A stretch of DNA of 64,000 bases from assembly GCA_002363385.1 (NCBI GenBank), contig DEVL01000003.1, forward strand, positions 1,248,085 through 1,312,084, written 5' to 3'. Of this stretch, positions 35,054 through 43,507 are shown one piece after another. The notes beneath the pieces were generated by a model that saw only the letters and a program-made list of their open reading frames with translations, was not told where the DNA came from and searched no databases. The number at the start of each line of letters is the position of its first letter. Within the stretch, counting starts at the first letter, position 1. Origin of the DNA: Stenotrophomonas maltophilia (GTDB lineage: Bacteria > Pseudomonadota > Gammaproteobacteria > Xanthomonadales > Xanthomonadaceae). The position numbers were made by a program, and so were the translations under genes.

Positions 35054-35081
35054 GTCCGCGCGCGCAGGTTGCTGAAAAACA

Positions 35082-35113
35082 AAAGCCCCGGGAACAGAAT
35101 TCCCGGGGCTTTG
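35082..35113. terminator. Bidirectional terminator, serves tRNA-Ala
   Basis: A 13-bp stem (AAAGCCCCGGGAA and its complement) with loop CAGAA; A and T runs on both sides. It ends the leftward tRNA-Ala transcript and the rightward small-protein gene. Confidence 0.9.
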
Positions 35114-35123
35114 TGTTGAATAG

Positions 35124-35199
35124 TGGTGGAGCCAAGGAGGATCGAACTCCTGACCTCGTCGATGCGAACGACGCGCTCTCCCAGCTGAGCTATGGCCCC
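35124..35199 (-). tRNA. tRNA-Ala (anticodon CGC)
   Basis: A 76-base cloverleaf including CCA. Acceptor GGGGCCA/TGGCTCC, D-arm AGCTCAGCTGGGAGAGC, anticodon stem CGTCG/CGACG with loop TTCGCAT, T-arm AGGAG-TTCGATC-CTCCT. It reads GCG codons, frequent in this high-GC genome. Confidence 0.96.
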
Positions 35200-35441
35200 A
35201 CGGATACCGCACTTGCCTCGCGTGTCGCGTCTTGGAGCGCCGTGCGATGCATCTAGTGTAGCCCCGGCTAGTAGCGGCTGCCAAGAGGGGAGAGGCGGGC
35301 GCGGCGCGTCTTCCGCATCCCCCGCGGAGCGCCTCGAACTGAACGGAAGAGTAGGTTTTGTGAGGATCGGCGTGCCGCAAAGCCTTGCAGCGCAACGGGT
35401 TGCATTTCTTGAGTAGCGAAATGTAACTAGACGCCATCGCG

Positions 35442-35468
35442 TAAAGAGGACCAAAACGGTGCCGATAT
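35442..35468 (+). promoter_or_regulatory. FliA (sigma-28) promoter of the chemoreceptor gene
   Basis: TAAAGAGG, exactly 11 bases, then GCCGATAT. The sigma-28 consensus is TAAAGTTT-N11-GCCGATAA. It lies 45 bases before the chemoreceptor ATG. It places the receptor in the flagellar/chemotaxis regulon. The rest of 35200-35441 holds no gene I can support. Confidence 0.88.
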
Positions 35469-35513
35469 GAAAGGGAGCCAATCCCTCATATCCAATCCCT
35501 TCGAGTTCCAACG

Positions 35514-38063
35514 ATGACGACCCGTGCCGCCACCGTTTTCTCCTCCTCCATCGGCGCGCGTCTGGCGCTGCTGATGGGCCTGATCACCGCCGTGGCCTTC
35601 ATCGGCCTGGCCCTGCTGGTTTACCAGCAATCGGCCGCAAGTTACCAGCAGCGGGTCGAGGCCGGACTGCAGTCGGCCACCGTGCTGATGCGCGACTCGG
35701 TCCAACTCTATGACCGCAGCCTCAGCGACAGCACCGAGCGCATGGCCGGCACCTTCCGCGCGATGCTGCCGGCCGGGGATGCCACGCTGGATCCCGCGCG
35801 GACGATCCTGATCGGGGAGCGTTCCACGCCGACGCTTCGGCTGGGCAGCGACATCGTCAATCTGCAGGAGGCTGCCGTCGATCGCTTCGCCGAGGCGACC
35901 GGCGGCGTGGCCACCGTCTTCGCCCGTGACGGGCAGGAGTTCATCCGGGTATCGACCTCGGTACGCAACGCCGAAGGCGCCCGCGCCATGGGCACCGTCC
36001 TGGACCACGCCAATCCGGCCTATGCCAAGGTGCTGGCCGGCCAGCGCTATACCGGACCGGCGCGCCTGTTCGGTGTGGACTACATGACCCACTACATGCC
36101 GATCACCGACGCGGCGGGGGAGGTCGTGGGCATCGCCTTCGTAGGCCAGAACTACTCCGACGGCCTGGCAGCACTGAAGACGCGCCTGCGCGCTGCGCAG
36201 TTGGGCAAGGATGGCTACTTCATCGCCGTGGATACCCGGCCGGGCGAGAGTTTCGGAACGATCATCGCAGGGCCGGATGGCGAAGGCAGCAAGATCCAGG
36301 CCCGGGTGCCCGACGCCGACCATGCCGCATTGCAAGCGCTGTTGGACGGTACGTCCACGCAGGGCCAGCTACAGCTGCGCAGCGGTGATCAGGGCGCGGC
36401 CCAGACCTACTTCGTGTCGACCCAGGCTTATGGCCCGTGGCATTGGGCCGTGCTGGGCATGGAGCCGGTCTCGGTGGTGCAGGCTGTACTTGGCAAGCTG
36501 ATGCTGCACATCGCACTGGTCTCGGCGCTGGCGCTGCTGGCAGTGATCTTGGCGATGGTGCTGGTGGTCCGCCGCGTGCTCAGTCGCCCACTGGCCGAGG
36601 CGGGGCAGGTGGCGCGTGATGTGGCGGCTGGTCGCCTTGAGCGGCAGATCCAGGTGCGCGGACACGATGAAGTCGGTCGCCTGATGAGCGCCCTGCAGCA
36701 GATGCAGGTCAAACTGCGCGCGATCATTGCCGCACAGAACGACATGAGCCAGCGGCACGCCGACGGTGCGATCAGCTACCGCATCGACGCCGACGCATTT
36801 GAAGGTGAGTTCCGCACCATGGTGAGCGGCACCAACGCGCTGGTGGACGCGCACGTGTCCACCAAGCTGCGCATGGTGGAGCTGGTGCAGTGCTACGCCG
36901 ATGGCGACCTGTCGCCTTCGATGGAGGCGTTGCCGGGGGAGAAGGCCAGGATCACCGAGGCTGTCAACGGTGTCCGCGATCGCCTGCAGGCCATCAATGG
37001 CGAGATCAAACATCTTGTCGCTGCGGCGGCAGCGGGTGATTTCAGCGTGCGCGGCGATGCGGGCGCGTTCAATCACGATTTCCGGGTGATGGTGGAGGGG
37101 CTCAATACCCTGATGGTCACCGCCGACCACAACCTGTCCTCGCTGTCCGGATTGCTGCGCGCGCTGGCCGCCGGCGACCTGCGTGGGCGCATCGAAGGGG
37201 AATTCCAGGGCGTCTTTGCCACCATGCGCGACGATGCCAATGCCACCGTCAGCCAGCTGACCACGATCGTCGCCGGCATCCAGCAGGCAGCCGTTTCGGT
37301 GGCCACTGCATCGTCGGAAATCGCGGCGGGCAACGAGGATCTCTCGCGGCGTACCGAGCAGCAGGCGGCCAGTCTGGAAGAGTCCGCCGCCTCTCTGGAA
37401 GAGCTGACCGCGGCCGTGAAGCAGAATGCCGACCATGCGCGGCGCGCCGATCATCTCGCCACGCAGACGGCGGCCGTGGCCGCGCAGGGTGGGGCGGCGG
37501 TCGCGCAGGTGGTTCAGACCATGGGCGATATCCAGGCGTCGTCACACCGTATCGCCGACATCACCACGGTGATCGACGGCATTGCCTTCCAGACCAACAT
37601 CCTGGCGCTCAATGCGGCGGTCGAAGCGGCACGTGCGGGTGAAGAAGGCCGTGGCTTCGCCGTGGTCGCCTCCGAAGTGCGCGCCCTGGCACAGCGCTCG
37701 GCGCAGGCGGCGCGGGAGATCAAGGGTCTTATCGGCGATTCGGTCACCAAGGTCACCGATGGCAGCGCGCTGGCCGACGAGGCCGGGCAGACGCTGCAGC
37801 GCATGGTGCAGGCGGTAGGCGAGCTGGGCGGCCTGATCGAAGAGATCGCCAGCGCCAGCCAGGAACAGGCGGCGGGCATCGACCAGGTCAGCCAGAGCAT
37901 CATGCAGATGGATGGCGTGACCCAGCAGAACGCCGCCCTGGTGGAAGAAGCCTCGGCCGCGGCGCGCGCACTGAACGCGCAGTCGAGCGAGCTGCAGCAG
38001 TCGGTGGGGCGTTTCCGTCTGGCCGGGCACACGTCGGCGCGCCGTCAGGCCGTGACGGCCTGA
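35514..38063 (+). CDS. Methyl-accepting chemotaxis protein with Cache sensor and several HAMP units
   Basis: An 849-residue chemoreceptor. First transmembrane helix near 16-36; a periplasmic Cache-type sensor (about 40-320, with FGVDYMTHYMPITDAAGEVVG) ; second helix near 325-350. HAMP at 355-405 is followed by two or three further HAMP-like units (up to about 575). The signalling tip is EAARAGEEGRGFAVVASEVRALAQRSA. No C-terminal NWETF pentapeptide. Ligand occupancy controls CheA and flagellar rotation. A sigma-28 promoter lies upstream. Small organic acids are common ligands of such Cache domains, but this one is not assigned. Confidence 0.95.
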   Translation: MTTRAATVFSSSIGARLALLMGLITAVAFIGLALLVYQQSAASYQQRVEAGLQSATVLMRDSVQLYDRSLSDSTERMAGTFRAMLPAGDATLDPARTILIGERSTPTLRLGSDIVNLQEAAVDRFAEATGGVATVFARDGQEFIRVSTSVRNAEGARAMGTVLDHANPAYAKVLAGQRYTGPARLFGVDYMTHYMPITDAAGEVVGIAFVGQNYSDGLAALKTRLRAAQLGKDGYFIAVDTRPGESFGTIIAGPDGEGSKIQARVPDADHAALQALLDGTSTQGQLQLRSGDQGAAQTYFVSTQAYGPWHWAVLGMEPVSVVQAVLGKLMLHIALVSALALLAVILAMVLVVRRVLSRPLAEAGQVARDVAAGRLERQIQVRGHDEVGRLMSALQQMQVKLRAIIAAQNDMSQRHADGAISYRIDADAFEGEFRTMVSGTNALVDAHVSTKLRMVELVQCYADGDLSPSMEALPGEKARITEAVNGVRDRLQAINGEIKHLVAAAAAGDFSVRGDAGAFNHDFRVMVEGLNTLMVTADHNLSSLSGLLRALAAGDLRGRIEGEFQGVFATMRDDANATVSQLTTIVAGIQQAAVSVATASSEIAAGNEDLSRRTEQQAASLEESAASLEELTAAVKQNADHARRADHLATQTAAVAAQGGAAVAQVVQTMGDIQASSHRIADITTVIDGIAFQTNILALNAAVEAARAGEEGRGFAVVASEVRALAQRSAQAAREIKGLIGDSVTKVTDGSALADEAGQTLQRMVQAVGELGGLIEEIASASQEQAAGIDQVSQSIMQMDGVTQQNAALVEEASAAARALNAQSSELQQSVGRFRLAGHTSARRQAVTA

Positions 38064-38365
38064 GCGCCGCAGGGGCAGCGGTCGCCGCCCCTGTACACCG
38101 TCGCCGATCGGCCCACCTGCGGGGCTGATCGCGCCGTGCGCCCTTCCGGGCGGCGCGCCGTGCGGGCATAATCCGCGCCAGAAAACGCGGCCGCATAGCC
38201 AGTGGACCAGGGGGGCCGGACAGCCGTCGCCCACAACGCCCTGACACCAATCTGCAACATCCAGCCAATACCGTGCCGCATCGCTGTCTCCACTGCGATG
38301 TCGATTTCCTATGGTGCCCGGCCATCTCGCCGGCTGCCCCGATCTGTACTACCCGAGACCTCTGC
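38064..38365. other. Intergenic region with GC-rich hairpins
   Basis: About 300 bases between the chemoreceptor and the next receptor. A CAGGGGC/GCCCCTG stem near 38068-38093 may terminate the chemoreceptor message. A second GC-rich hairpin lies near 38130-38160. The remainder should hold the promoter and leader of the TonB receptor; I see no clear -35/-10 pair and no gene. Confidence 0.5.
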
Positions 38366-40708
38366 ATGCCCGCTCTACGCCACGCCCCTGTGTCGACGCG
38401 TCTTCTCTCCCGTTCCCTCTCCGCCGCCGTGCCGCGCCGCCGCGCGCTGGCGCTGGCCTGTGCCTCGGCCACGCTGATGCTGTCTGCTGCTGCCTCGGCG
38501 CAGGACGCCCAGCCGGCCAGCGCCACCTCGCTGGACACCATCACCGTCACCGCCGACCACCGCGAGCGCAACCTGCAGGAAGTGCCGGTCTCGGTCGGCG
38601 TGGTGCAGGGCGAGAAGATCCGCGATTACACCGCAGGCGGCGATGACACCCTGCTGGCCCTGTCGGGCAAGGTGCCGAGCTTCTACGCTGAAACCACCAC
38701 CGGCCGCATCTTCCCGCGCTTCTACATCCGTGGTCTGGGCAACATCGACTTCTACCTGGGTGCCTCCCAGCCGGTGTCGATCATCCAGGACGACGTGGTG
38801 CTCGAGCACGTGGTGCTGAAGTCCAACCCGGTCTACGACGTGGACCAGATCGAAGTGCTGCGCGGCCCGCAGGGCACGCTGTTCGGTCGCAACACCACCG
38901 CCGGCATCGTCAAGTTCGACACGATCAAGCCGAGCCAGGATTACAGCGGCCGCGTGCAGGCCAGCTACGGTTCCTACGGCAGCGTGGCGGTCGATGGCGG
39001 CTTCGGTGGCCCGATCAACGACATCGCTTCGTTCCGTGTGTCGGCGCTGTACCAGCACCGCGATGATTACGTCGACAACACCTACAGCGGCCCGAGCGCC
39101 GATGGCACGGTCTCGCCGAAGAAGAACGCCATGGGCGGCTTCGACGACCGCAACGTGCGCGCCCAGCTGCTGCTGCAGCCGAGCGACAACTTCTCGCTGC
39201 TGGCTTCGGCCCATGCACGCGACTACGACGGCACGTCCACGCTGTTCCTGCGCAACGCCGTGACCAAGGGCTCCAACAAGACCGACGTGCCGCGCGACAA
39301 GGTCGCCTACGACGAAGCCGACAACAATCCGCAGGCCTACAAGACGTACGGTGGTTCGGTGAAGGCCATCTACGATTTCGGCAATGTCTCGCTGACCTCG
39401 ATCACCGCCTACGAAACCACCTCCGGCTACAGCCGCGGTGACACCGATGGTGGCGCTGCTGTGAACTACCCGGTCAACGGCGTGCCGAACGGCTACGGCC
39501 AGTCGATGGGCCAGATCCGTGATCTGGACCAGTGGACCCAGGAATTCCGCCTGGCCAACGCTGATGACAACCGCCTGAAGTGGCAGGTCGGCGCGTTCTA
39601 CTTCGACGGCCGCGACACCACCGATTTCTACCAGCGCGCCTGGTTCCTGAACACTGCGGCCCGCAACCCGAACAACTGGGTGCGCCTGCGCAACGTCAAT
39701 ACCTCCTGGGCCGGCTTCGGTCAGGTCAGCTACGACGTGACCGACAAGTTCACCCTGACCGCCGGCCTGCGCCAGACCAGGGACGAGAAGAAGACGCGTC
39801 TGCTCAAGACCGCCGATACCGCCGCCGGTGCCGTGACCTACAAGGGCCGCACCTACGTGGAGATGTCCGACACCACGCCGAGCTGGGACCTGAGCGCGAT
39901 GTATGCGTTCAATCCGCAGCTGAGCGTGTATGCGCGCGTGGCACGCGGTTTCCGCGGCCCGACCATCCAGGGCCGTTCGGCTGTGTTCAATGCCGATTTC
40001 ACCACGGCGAACTCGGAAACCATCCTGTCCTGGGAAGCCGGCATCAAGAGCAGCCTGTGGGACAACCGCCTGCGTGTGAACGCCGCCGCGTTCACCTACG
40101 TGGTCAACGACATCCAGCTCAACGGCAACGATTCGGACGGCAACGGCGTGCTGTTCAACGCCGACAAGGCCAAGGCCTATGGTCTGGAAGCGGACATGGA
40201 GCTGCGCCCGCTCCCGAATCTGGCCCTGAGCGCCGGTGTCAGCCTGCTGCACAGCGAAATCCAGGACGACCGCGTGTACGCGCAGGTCTGCGCCCTGAAC
40301 GGCGCCGTGGTGTGCACCGTGAACGACCCGACCATCAAGGTGGGTGCCAACACCTTCGCGCAGATCAATGGCAACCCGCTGCCAAACGCACCGAAATACA
40401 ACATCAACCTGGCCGCGCGTTACGACATGCCGGTCAATGACAGCGATGTGTTCTTCGTCTCCACCGACTGGAACAAGCAGGGTTACACCAGCTTCGTGCT
40501 GTACGACTCGGCCGAGTTCAACTCCAAGGGCAGCTTCGAAGGCGGCCTGAAGCTGGGCTACTCCGCCAACTACGGTGCCTGGGAAGTGGCCCTGTTCGCG
40601 CGCAACATCACCAATGAGAAGAACCTCAAGGGTGTGATCGAGAACTACATGGCCGCGGTCTACAACGAACCGCGCACCGTGGGCGTTTCGCTCAACATGA
40701 ACTGGTAA
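38366..40708 (+). CDS. TonB-dependent outer-membrane receptor
   Basis: A 780-residue receptor. Signal peptide with twin-Arg-like basic start (PRRRALALACASATLML to ASAQ). TonB box DTITVTA near 52, plug NLQEVPVSVGVV to VDQIEVLRGPQGTLFGRNTTAG, barrel to a terminal NMNW. No STN domain and no adjacent sigma factor, unlike the receptor at 12.5 kb. The plug wording is typical of receptors in Caulobacter/Sphingomonas/Xanthomonas of broad substrate range. The ATG at 38366 is chosen because a signal peptide begins there; an in-frame start at 38273 adds an unlikely Cys-rich leader. Confidence 0.92.
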   Translation: MPALRHAPVSTRLLSRSLSAAVPRRRALALACASATLMLSAAASAQDAQPASATSLDTITVTADHRERNLQEVPVSVGVVQGEKIRDYTAGGDDTLLALSGKVPSFYAETTTGRIFPRFYIRGLGNIDFYLGASQPVSIIQDDVVLEHVVLKSNPVYDVDQIEVLRGPQGTLFGRNTTAGIVKFDTIKPSQDYSGRVQASYGSYGSVAVDGGFGGPINDIASFRVSALYQHRDDYVDNTYSGPSADGTVSPKKNAMGGFDDRNVRAQLLLQPSDNFSLLASAHARDYDGTSTLFLRNAVTKGSNKTDVPRDKVAYDEADNNPQAYKTYGGSVKAIYDFGNVSLTSITAYETTSGYSRGDTDGGAAVNYPVNGVPNGYGQSMGQIRDLDQWTQEFRLANADDNRLKWQVGAFYFDGRDTTDFYQRAWFLNTAARNPNNWVRLRNVNTSWAGFGQVSYDVTDKFTLTAGLRQTRDEKKTRLLKTADTAAGAVTYKGRTYVEMSDTTPSWDLSAMYAFNPQLSVYARVARGFRGPTIQGRSAVFNADFTTANSETILSWEAGIKSSLWDNRLRVNAAAFTYVVNDIQLNGNDSDGNGVLFNADKAKAYGLEADMELRPLPNLALSAGVSLLHSEIQDDRVYAQVCALNGAVVCTVNDPTIKVGANTFAQINGNPLPNAPKYNINLAARYDMPVNDSDVFFVSTDWNKQGYTSFVLYDSAEFNSKGSFEGGLKLGYSANYGAWEVALFARNITNEKNLKGVIENYMAAVYNEPRTVGVSLNMNW

Positions 40709-40758
40709 GCCATGCGATCGCCGGTGCCGCAGGGCACCGGTTAGCGTGATGCGTGTTC

Positions 40759-40790
40759 CGACAACGCCCCGCACCTGCGGGGCGTTGTCG
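40759..40790. terminator. Bidirectional terminator between TonB receptor and beta-lactamase-fold gene
   Basis: A 14-bp perfect stem built on ACAACGCCCCGC around a short loop. A second hairpin (CCGGTGCC/GGCACCGG) lies at about 40724-40743. Together they separate convergent genes. Confidence 0.85.
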
Positions 40791-40795
40791 TTCTG

Positions 40796-41968
40796 TTACT
40801 TGGCGGGCGGCGCAGCAGGCGCCAGCTCGGCGAACAGTCCGCCCAGCACGCCCATGGTGGCCTGGTCGGCGCCCATGTCTTCGGCGGCGTTGGCGATGGC
40901 GATCACGCCGTTGTTCTGCCCTGGGAACAGCACCACCCAGGCCAGCCAGTTACCGTCCGAGCCGCCGTGGACCAGCACCGGCCCCTGACGACCGGCGATC
41001 GATGGCTGCACGCCCCAGTCCAGCCCGGAGCCACTGCCCGGCTGCGCGGTCTGCATCAGCGCGTAGGACGCCGGTGTCAGCAACCTGCCTTTGCCCTGGC
41101 TGCCCGCGAGCTGATCGATGGCGAACAGCGCCAGGTCCTGCAGCCGCAGATGCAGGTTGCCGGCGGCGGTGTAGATCGGCGGCACCCCGTCATCGGCCTT
41201 CCGCGGCGCGGTGGTCACCGGCTTGCCGCCGCGATGGCCCAGCGGTTGCCCCGCCGGGGTCGGGCCGAACCCGGCACCGGTCATGCCCAGCGGCTGGAAC
41301 ACTTCGCGCCGCATAAGCGTTTCCACGTCCTTGCCGGTGGCACGTTCGGCGATCACCGCCGCGATCAGGAAGCCGCTGTTGCTGTAGGCGAATTCAGTGC
41401 CGGGCGGATGCACCGGCGCTTCGGCCAGGGCTGCCTTGACGTAAGCCTCGCGCTGCACGGGCAGGGCCCGCGTATCAACGAAGAACGCATCCAGTGCGGC
41501 GGCGTCGGTGAGGTTCTCCGGCAGCCCAGCCCGGTGCGAGAGCAGTTGCACCAAGGTGACGTTGCGGTAGGCCGGCTGCATCTGTGCAGCAAGGTCGGGC
41601 AACAAGGTCGACAGCGGTGCATCCCAGCGCAGCACACCCTGTTCAACGAGCCGCGCGATCATCGCCACCGTGATCGGCTTGCCGGTGGAACCGATCATCC
41701 ATTGATCGTCCGTGGTGACCGGCGTCGCCGCATCATTGCGACGGACGCCGTGCACGGCATGTTCGGCGATCTTGCCATCGCGGATGACCAGCACGCCCAT
41801 GGCCGGCGTCGCGGTGCCCTGCAGGGCCTGGGCGAGCCGTGCAGTCAGATCATCGGCGGCGCTGGCGGTGGTGGCGGCCAACAGCAGGGACACGCCGAGC
41901 CAGCGCTGCAGGCGGCGCGGGGTGCGGCGGGGGGAGGGGGCGTTCCTCAGAGTCGCGATCAGATGCAT
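40796..41968 (-). CDS. Serine hydrolase of the class C beta-lactamase / esterase family
   Basis: A 390-residue exported protein (signal peptide ending ASAAD). Active-site STGK (in WMIGSTGKPI, near 95), YSN (EFAYSNSGF, near 197) and HGGSDGN (near 340), replacing the KTG box. The family covers AmpC enzymes, D-amino peptidases and esterases; the HGG variant fits the peptidase/esterase branch more than true AmpC. Periplasmic. No ampR-like regulator is adjacent. The region 41969-42252 after its start shows no gene I can support. Confidence 0.88.
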   Translation of the reverse strand: MHLIATLRNAPSPRRTPRRLQRWLGVSLLLAATTASAADDLTARLAQALQGTATPAMGVLVIRDGKIAEHAVHGVRRNDAATPVTTDDQWMIGSTGKPITVAMIARLVEQGVLRWDAPLSTLLPDLAAQMQPAYRNVTLVQLLSHRAGLPENLTDAAALDAFFVDTRALPVQREAYVKAALAEAPVHPPGTEFAYSNSGFLIAAVIAERATGKDVETLMRREVFQPLGMTGAGFGPTPAGQPLGHRGGKPVTTAPRKADDGVPPIYTAAGNLHLRLQDLALFAIDQLAGSQGKGRLLTPASYALMQTAQPGSGSGLDWGVQPSIAGRQGPVLVHGGSDGNWLAWVVLFPGQNNGVIAIANAAEDMGADQATMGVLGGLFAELAPAAPPAK

Positions 41969-42252
41969 GGGAGTCCTTTGCGCAGCCGCGTGGGCAGAAC
42001 CTGCGCCGACGGCACGGTCCTGCGGGATGCCGTGTCCGGACCGCGCCTGAAGCAGGCGCGGAGCGTTGCGTGCGATTCACTCTTGCATGTGGTTTGAACG
42101 TGCGTATGTGTCTGCGGTCATGCCGATGACGACATGTCAGGGACGGTGTGCGATTCGTTCAGGATTCGACGGCAGTGAGCCGTGGTCAGTGCACTTGCAC
42201 GGTGACGCGAGCGGCGCATCGGTGCGGTCAGCTCCGCACCGATGCATGAGGC

Positions 42253-43347
42253 TCAGGCAGTCGGCGGCAACAGTGCCGACAGGATCGGCTCCAGCTGCGC
42301 CTGGCGCCAGCCCGCCAGGGCCGTTGGCCACTGGCGGCTGTCCAGATAACTTTCCAGATGCTTGCGCGAGGCCAGCACGCCATCGGGCAGGCCGAGTTCG
42401 GCGCTGCGCGCGCTGACGGCATCCTGCAACCGCTTGAGCGCCTGCTTGTTGGCATCGGTGGCCGGCAGCGCCAGCGGTGCCTCGGCTTCGTCGGCAAGCG
42501 GTGTGATCAGCGCCTGCCATACCTGTGCGGCCAGCTTGCGGGGGGCTTTGGGGAAGCCTTCCATCAGCTTGGACAAGGCGTCCACATCAGCCGGCGGGGT
42601 GCGTGCAAGCACCGCGGCCAGTTCATTGTCGAGCACCCAGCTGCGCGGCTTGTCGCTGGCGCGCGCCTGCACGTCGCGCCAGCGCAGCAGCCGCAGCAAT
42701 CGCAGCTGCGCAGCGGTATCCATGAACTGTGCCGAGCGCATCGCCACGTGCGGCCAGCGCTCTTCATCGTGTTCGACACTGGCGAGCAGGCGCTCGGCGT
42801 CGTCCTGCAGCCATTGGCGGCGGCCGAGTTCTGCCAGGCGCGCATCGAGGGTGTCGTGGATCTGGAACAGGTATTCCACGTCGTCGGCGGCGTACTCCAG
42901 CTGCGCCTCCGACAGCGGGCGTCGCATCCAGTCCGAGCGGGTCTCGCCCTTGGTGAGGGTGACGCCGGTGACCGCGGTGACCAGTTTCTGGTAGCCCATG
43001 CCACCGCCGATGCCCGCCAGCGATGCACCGATCTGGGTATCGAACAGCGGGCGCGGCAGCACGCCGCAGGCGACCTTGAAGGTGACCAGGTCTTCGCTGG
43101 CGCTGTGCATGATCTTGAGGATCGAGGTGTCGGCCAGCCACGGCGCCAGCGCCTCGTTCATGCCGGGAATCAGCGGGTCGATCAGCAGGATTTCATCGCC
43201 GACCGCCATCTGCACCAGCGCCAGTTGCGGCCAGTAGGTGCGTTCGCGGATGAACTCGGTGTCCAGGCCGATGCGGGTGGGGCGCTGGCGGAAGCGCTCG
43301 TCCAGTTCCGCCGGGGTTTTGATCCAGTAAGCCACGTGGGATTCCAT
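42253..43347 (-). CDS. rnd: Ribonuclease D
   Basis: A 364-residue 3'-5' exoribonuclease that trims tRNA and other small RNA 3' ends. DEDDy motifs: LDTEFIRERTYWP (near 25), MHSASEDLVTF (near 80), and YAADDVEYLFQIH (Tyr and Asp, near 150). HRDC domains follow (FMDTAAQLRLLRLLRWRD and later). The ATG at 43347 is used; the in-frame TTG further up is unlikely. Full length. Confidence 0.95.
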   Translation of the reverse strand: MESHVAYWIKTPAELDERFRQRPTRIGLDTEFIRERTYWPQLALVQMAVGDEILLIDPLIPGMNEALAPWLADTSILKIMHSASEDLVTFKVACGVLPRPLFDTQIGASLAGIGGGMGYQKLVTAVTGVTLTKGETRSDWMRRPLSEAQLEYAADDVEYLFQIHDTLDARLAELGRRQWLQDDAERLLASVEHDEERWPHVAMRSAQFMDTAAQLRLLRLLRWRDVQARASDKPRSWVLDNELAAVLARTPPADVDALSKLMEGFPKAPRKLAAQVWQALITPLADEAEAPLALPATDANKQALKRLQDAVSARSAELGLPDGVLASRKHLESYLDSRQWPTALAGWRQAQLEPILSALLPPTA

Positions 43348-43507
43348 GTACTGCAAAGGGGTGCTCAGGTCGGGGAGGATAGCCTAACCCCGCGCCACGC
43401 CCGGTCGGAATGAACACCTGGGCAGCGGTCGGTCGCCGCCTGCGACGGTGGCGATTATGATGAGGCCCTGTCCGCGCCTGCGACATGGCGTGGGCACCAG
43501 CAAGACG

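Noticed and set aside
40796..41968. Reading the beta-lactamase-fold protein as a resistance AmpC
   Set aside because: The KTG box is replaced by HGG and no ampR-type regulator is adjacent, which fits the peptidase/esterase branch better.
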